Positions 60,318 to 64,000 of a DNA stretch of 64,000 nt are shown one piece after another; position 1 is the first letter of the stretch; each line of letters begins with the position of its first letter. Source of the stretch: UBA2589 sp039585495 (lineage in GTDB: Bacteria; Gemmatimonadota; Gemmatimonadetes; Longimicrobiales; Gaopeijiaceae); contig JBDGVT010000038.1 in assembly GCA_039585495.1 (NCBI GenBank), forward strand, positions 1-64,000, given 5' to 3'. Both the position numbers and the translations under genes were made by a program. The notes beneath the pieces were generated by a model. The model searched no databases. It saw nothing but the letters and a program-made list of their open reading frames with translations, and was not told the origin of the DNA.

Positions 60318-61454
60318 TCAGTGCTTCAGGCCGGTTGCCTCCGCGAACTCCTCCATCGCCTTGAGCTCCTCCGCCGTGAGTTCCTCTGGCACGGAGACCA
60401 CGACCTCCACGTACTGATCGCCGACCCGGTCGCCCTTCTCGATTCCCTGACCGCGAACGCGGAACTTGGTTCCCGACTGCGTCCCTTTCGGGACGTTGAG
60501 GACCACCTTCTTTCCGGTGATGGTCTTCACTTTGATCTTCGAACCGAGGGTGGCCTGGACGATGTTGATCGGGACGCTTACGTGCACGTCGAGCGCCTTC
60601 CGCGTGAAGAAGCGGTGCGGCTTCACCTTGAAGCTGATGATGAGGTCTCCAGCGGGTCCCCCCGCCTTACCACGCTCGCCCTGCCCTGAAAGCCGGACAC
60701 GTGAACCGGTCTCGACGCCAGGCTTCACACCGATCTGTATCTTGCGTTGCTGACGCACGGCACCGCGACCACTACACGACGAACAGGGAGTCGCGGGGAT
60801 CTTCCCACGCCCGAAGCACGCGGGGCAAGGTCGCTTGACGGCGAATCCGCCCTGGCCGAACGAGACGTTCCCCGTGCCTTTGCACTCCTCACATCGCTTG
60901 ATCTCGGTTCCCGGTTTGGCCCCGTCACCACCGCAGGTCGTACAGTCCTCGGTGATGGCTACGTCGACAGAGACCTTTCCGCCCCGGGCCGCCGTGAGAA
61001 ACGGGATTTCGACGACGTACTCGACGTTCTGACCCTTCTGCCGCGCCGTGGTCCGCTTCTGACCTCCAGGGGCGCCTTCGGGCCCCTTCTTGCCCAGGTC
61101 GAAGAGCGAGCTGAACAGGTCGGAGATGTTTCCGAATCCGCCTTGCAGGTCGTCGAACGTGAACCCGGGGTCTCCCGGCGACCCACCTCGCGATGGCTGC
61201 GGGCCACCCCGCCCGGCCCCGAATCCCAGAGAGCCCAATCGGCGCATCTGGTCGTACTGTTTGCGCTTCTTCGGGTCACTCAGGACCGAATACGCCTCAC
61301 CAATCTCCTTGAAGCGCTCCGCCGCCCTGGCGTTACCCTGATTCGCATCAGGATGGTGCGTCTTCGCCAGCTTGCGGTAGGCCTTCTTGATATCCTCGGG
61401 GCTGGCCTTCTCGCCTACACCCAGGATCTGATAGAAGTCCTTGGCTTTCGCCAT
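60318..61454 (-). CDS. dnaJ: Chaperone protein DnaJ
   Basis: DnaJ stimulates DnaK ATPase and delivers unfolded substrates. The 378 residues have a J domain with DFYQILGVGEKASPEDIKKAYRKLA and the HPD motif in KTHHPDANQGNA. A Gly-rich linker (GSLGFGAGRGGP) follows, then four CxxCxGxG-like zinc repeats (CTTCGGDG, CEECKGTG, CPACFGRG, CSSCSGRG) and the C-terminal substrate domain. It lies 5 bases after grpE. dnaK and hrcA are not in this window. Confidence 0.96.
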   Translation of the reverse strand: MAKAKDFYQILGVGEKASPEDIKKAYRKLAKTHHPDANQGNARAAERFKEIGEAYSVLSDPKKRKQYDQMRRLGSLGFGAGRGGPQPSRGGSPGDPGFTFDDLQGGFGNISDLFSSLFDLGKKGPEGAPGGQKRTTARQKGQNVEYVVEIPFLTAARGGKVSVDVAITEDCTTCGGDGAKPGTEIKRCEECKGTGNVSFGQGGFAVKRPCPACFGRGKIPATPCSSCSGRGAVRQQRKIQIGVKPGVETGSRVRLSGQGERGKAGGPAGDLIISFKVKPHRFFTRKALDVHVSVPINIVQATLGSKIKVKTITGKKVVLNVPKGTQSGTKFRVRGQGIEKGDRVGDQYVEVVVSVPEELTAEELKAMEEFAEATGLKH

Positions 61455-61459
61455 CGACG

Positions 61460-62116
61460 TCAGCCCTGTGTATACACGCTCACCCGGGCCGGCCGGACGA
61501 GGATGCCCTTGAGGGAATATCCCTTCTGGAAGACCTGAGCGACCGTGTCGACCTGCTCATCGGATTCGGCAGGCACCCGCATCATCGCTTCCATCGTCTC
61601 GGGGTCGAAGACCTGACCGGACGGATCGAGCATATCCACGCTCGACTCTCCGAGTACGCGGACGAACTTCTTCTCAACCAGATCGATGCCCTCCATGATC
61701 GCTTCCACCGTCGCGTTGGAAAGGTCCAGTTCGGCGACGCGGTGGAGATCGTCGAGTACGTCGAGGAAGCTGCCCACGAGATCCGCCTGAGCACGCGTCC
61801 ACGCGCTCAAACGCTCCTGCTCGGTGCGGCGGCGGAAGTTGTTGAACTCGGCCTGGAGCCGGAGGTGACGATCGTTCAACCGATCGAACTCCCCTCCCAG
61901 GCTCTGCCCGTCATCCGCTCCATCCGGATCCTCCGAGACCACGTCGGCGCCAGCTTCCTCGGCAACGTCCGCGACGGGCTCGACCTCCGGTTCTGCGGAA
62001 TCCTCCACGTCGACCGCGCCAGACGCCTCGGCCTCCGCCACGTTCTGATCCGACTCCTGGTCGAGGAACTCGTCTTCGACTCTGATCTCTTCGTTCTTCG
62101 TCACCGGTTCTTCCAT
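61460..62116 (-). CDS. grpE: Protein GrpE, nucleotide exchange factor
   Basis: GrpE releases ADP from DnaK. I start it at the ATG at 62116 (MEEPVTKNEEIRVEDEF), as the frame before it is not conserved. The 218 residues have a long acidic N-terminal tail (about residues 1-90). The coiled-coil and beta-wing domain follow with LQAEFNNFRRRTEQERLSAW, DVLDDLHRVAELD and VFQKGYSLKGILVRPARVSV. The acidic tail is longer than in E. coli. It precedes dnaJ by 5 bases and follows cinA by 63 bases. Confidence 0.95.
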   Translation of the reverse strand: MEEPVTKNEEIRVEDEFLDQESDQNVAEAEASGAVDVEDSAEPEVEPVADVAEEAGADVVSEDPDGADDGQSLGGEFDRLNDRHLRLQAEFNNFRRRTEQERLSAWTRAQADLVGSFLDVLDDLHRVAELDLSNATVEAIMEGIDLVEKKFVRVLGESSVDMLDPSGQVFDPETMEAMMRVPAESDEQVDTVAQVFQKGYSLKGILVRPARVSVYTQG

Positions 62117-62179
62117 TCTCACCGTCGGGGATCTCACTCCTTCGACCAGGCCGTCGAAGACGAACGTACAAGATACCAC

Positions 62180-63409
62180 CTACTGCGCAGCGCGTTCACG
62201 AACCGCGTCTCGATCTCCTGCGAATCTCCCCTGCTCGGCGATCGACTCACCATCGATTGCGGATGCGATCCAGACCGTGCCGACGGGTTTCTCTTCCGTC
62301 CCGCCTCCCGGGCCTGCAACACCCGTGACCCCGACCCCGACCTCGGCTCCGAAACGCGTGGCAACACCCACGGCCAGTTGGCGCGCCACGGCTTCCGACA
62401 CCGCCCCGTATCGCTCCAGATCGGCCTCCGAGACCCCGGCATGCCTGACCTTCGCATCGTTCGAGTAAGCGACGATCCCTCCCAGGAATACGCCCGAGGA
62501 CCCCGGCAAATCGGTGATCCGCTTCGCAACCAGTCCTCCTGTACAGCTTTCCGCGACGGCCAGCTTCGCACCTCGTTGCCGCAGCGCCTCGGACACCGCC
62601 TCGGCCAGATCCCCGCTCGAAGCGTGGAACAGCCAGGGACTCAACAGCGAATCGACTCCGGCCACAAGGCGGTCGATGCGATCGGTAGCCTCCTCTGCCG
62701 TGCCGCCCGAGGTAGTGAAGCGAATATCCACGCCGTACAGGTCGGGCAGGTATGCGAGTACAACGTCCTGGGTGGTCTCCGGTGGCAGCTGAGCGAGCCG
62801 CTCCTCCAGCAGTTCGGCCAATCGCGGCTCCGGTATGCCCGTGGTGTGGAGTACTCGGTGATGGATCGCGGCTCCCTCGCCCGGCCGAGCCAGACGGTCT
62901 TTCAGAACCGCCTGGAGGTCGCCTTCGAATATGGCCCTCAGCTCTCGCGGCACCCCGGGAAGCAGCACGATATCCACGCTACCCTCGGTGAGAAGAAGGC
63001 CCGGAGCAGTCCCCTTGGGGTTCCGAAGGACGCTCGCACCCTTCGGGATCTCAGCCTGTCCACGGCTCAGGGCCGGGACCGAGTCGTGGCCAGAGGTGCG
63101 AAAGCGATCCTGGAGGTCGGCGCGGACCCCGGCATCCTCCACGAGAGGGCGATCGAGCAGATCGGCCACCGCCGCCTTCGTCACGTCATCCGGCGTCGGC
63201 CCGAGGCCACCGGACACGAAGACGATGTCGGCAGATTCGATCGCCGCCGTCAGCCCCTGCCGGATCTCGGAATCCACGTCTCTCACGGTGAACCGGCGCA
63301 CGACCGCCACGCCCCGCTCGGAGAGCGCTCGACAGAGCCACGCGGCGTTGGTGTCAACGGTCTGCCCGAAGAGCAGTTCGTTACCGACGGACAGGATCGC
63401 GGCCTTCAT
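62180..63409 (-). CDS. cinA: CinA family protein (competence/damage-inducible, NMN deamidase-like)
   Basis: A 409-residue CinA-type protein. The N-terminal MoaB/MogA-like domain has LSVGNELLFGQTVDTNAAWL and FVSGGLGPTPDDVTKAAVADLL. The C-terminal PncC-like domain has AVAESCTGGLVAKRITDLPGSS, GIVAYSNDAKVRHAGVS and GVTGVAGPGGGTEEKPVGTV. CinA proteins deamidate NMN or hydrolyse ADP-ribose and are linked to competence in some bacteria. It follows pgsA by 31 bases in the same direction. Confidence 0.94.
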   Translation of the reverse strand: MKAAILSVGNELLFGQTVDTNAAWLCRALSERGVAVVRRFTVRDVDSEIRQGLTAAIESADIVFVSGGLGPTPDDVTKAAVADLLDRPLVEDAGVRADLQDRFRTSGHDSVPALSRGQAEIPKGASVLRNPKGTAPGLLLTEGSVDIVLLPGVPRELRAIFEGDLQAVLKDRLARPGEGAAIHHRVLHTTGIPEPRLAELLEERLAQLPPETTQDVVLAYLPDLYGVDIRFTTSGGTAEEATDRIDRLVAGVDSLLSPWLFHASSGDLAEAVSEALRQRGAKLAVAESCTGGLVAKRITDLPGSSGVFLGGIVAYSNDAKVRHAGVSEADLERYGAVSEAVARQLAVGVATRFGAEVGVGVTGVAGPGGGTEEKPVGTVWIASAIDGESIAEQGRFAGDRDAVRERAAQ

Positions 63410-63440
63410 GGTCGGCGGGATTCGCCCGGGAGACCCCCGG

Positions 63441-64000
63441 TCAGTCCCGGATCCCCACCACGGTTCTGTACGACCACAGGTAGTCCAGCGCCGAGTACAC
63501 GGTCATCAGAACGGCACCCGCGAGTGTGACCACGACGAACGTCCGGATCACGAGCGCCGCCGACTGCCAAGGCCAACCCGTCCATCCGCTTGCCGTGGCT
63601 ACCTCGAACAGCGGATACCAGAGTAGGAGGCCACCGATGAAGAGCATCTGGAGAAGCGCCTTCTTCTTGCCGGCACTCCCGGCCGGTATGACGACGCCTT
63701 TGTTTGCGGCGTAGCCTCTGAAGAGCGTGATGAAGATCTCCCGGCCGAAGATGACGATGAGGACCCAGGCGGGCAGAGGACCCAGCCAGGGCACTGCGTC
63801 GAGCGGTCCCCCTCGATGCGAAATCACATAGAAGGGAATGAGCGTCGCAGCCAACAAGAGCTTGTCAGCCACCGGATCGAGGAGCTTTCCCACGTCTGTG
63901 ATCAGATCGTAGCGACGCGCGAGGTATCCGTCCCAGACGTCCGACAGCCCGGCAGCGACAAAGAGCACGAAAGCCCACGACCGAGCGCTGACGTCGGGAG
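63441..64000 (-). CDS. pgsA: CDP-diacylglycerol-glycerol-3-phosphate 3-phosphatidyltransferase, partial
   Basis: PgsA makes phosphatidylglycerophosphate in the inner membrane. The gene is cut by the right edge, so the start is missing; the frame is open through 64000. About 186 residues are visible. The family signature is SDVWDGYLARRYDLITDVGKLLDPVADKLL, the CDP-alcohol phosphotransferase motif D-x2-DG-x2-AR-x8-G-x3-D-x3-D. Further membrane helices and the GREIFITLFRGYAANKG loop follow. It precedes cinA by 31 bases. Confidence 0.94.
   Translation of the reverse strand, partial: PDVSARSWAFVLFVAAGLSDVWDGYLARRYDLITDVGKLLDPVADKLLLAATLIPFYVISHRGGPLDAVPWLGPLPAWVLIVIFGREIFITLFRGYAANKGVVIPAGSAGKKKALLQMLFIGGLLLWYPLFEVATASGWTGWPWQSAALVIRTFVVVTLAGAVLMTVYSALDYLWSYRTVVGIRD

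Noticed and set aside
61742..63529. 595-codon plus-strand open frame
   Set aside because: Antisense to grpE and cinA.
1..64000. CRISPR arrays, tRNA or rRNA genes, insertion sequences, prophage
   Set aside because: I saw no regularly spaced repeats, tRNA-like cloverleaf, rRNA signature, transposase or phage gene in the window.

Overview
The window is GC-rich, densely packed chromosomal DNA made almost entirely of housekeeping genes. There are no rRNA or tRNA genes, insertion sequences, phage genes or CRISPR arrays that I can see. The gene content and order suggest a diderm bacterium of the Gemmatimonadota or a close relative. Pointers are a short primary-type sigma-70 without region 1.1, a TolC/MFP/permease export set, BshB1, an NtrY/NtrX pair, and RseP/CdsA/Dxr/UppS behind the S2/EF-Ts genes. 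The phylum is an inference, not read directly from a marker. Both ends are cut: pnp runs off the left edge and pgsA off the right edge.

Layout. 1-8371 (minus strand): the translation/RNA cluster rimP-nusA-ylxQ-infB-ylxP-rbfA-truB-ribF-rpsO-pnp. 8437-10350 (minus): a phasin-like gene with a clear terminator, and murA with Asp in place of the catalytic Cys. 10613-12125 (plus): a membrane coiled-coil protein and a secreted zinc phospholipase C-like protein. 12115-20583 (minus): a tightly overlapping seven-gene run of lipoprotein, serS, histidine kinase, pcrA and gatC-gatA-gatB; serS is broken. 20677-24247 (plus): a promoter, a CheY-like regulator, manC, a GlmU-like nucleotidyltransferase and an MBL-fold protein. 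24279-32617 (minus): rplM-rpsI-rpsB-tsf-pyrH-frr-uppS-cdsA-dxr-rseP behind a good sigma-70 promoter. 32687-38524: sigma factor, lepB, a matrixin-like protease (plus strand), an NtrX-type regulator, thpR and an MscS channel. 38657-40194: comM, broken by an 11-bp tandem duplication. 40299-43656 (plus): proton-translocating transhydrogenase pntAA-pntAB-pntB with a coupled small membrane protein. 43670-49954 (minus): a PLP decarboxylase, an RsbRD-type sensor and a very large NtrY-type kinase. 49948-57649 (plus): a creatininase-family protein, a secreted protein, TolC, a membrane fusion protein, two MacB-type permeases with no ATPase, and BshB1. 57657-64000: a stand-alone HIRAN protein, cysteine desulfurase (broken) with mnmA, then dnaJ, grpE, cinA and pgsA on the minus strand.

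The genes cover translation initiation and elongation, ribosome maturation, tRNA charging by amidation (GatCAB), tRNA thiolation (cysteine desulfurase plus MnmA), isoprenoid, phospholipid and peptidoglycan precursors, envelope proteolysis and export, and two-component signalling. Many neighbours overlap by 1-8 bases, so translational coupling is likely. No stretch over 300 bases lacks a gene; the longest gaps are 210-484, 10351-10612 and 51420-51632. I see no convincing new multi-gene system. The most notable points are three indel-broken conserved genes (serS, comM, cysteine desulfurase), the Asp-type MurA, the 1343-residue kinase with at least three probable extracytoplasmic blocks, the export cassette without an ATPase, and a hairpin covering the ribosome-binding region at 50685-50699.
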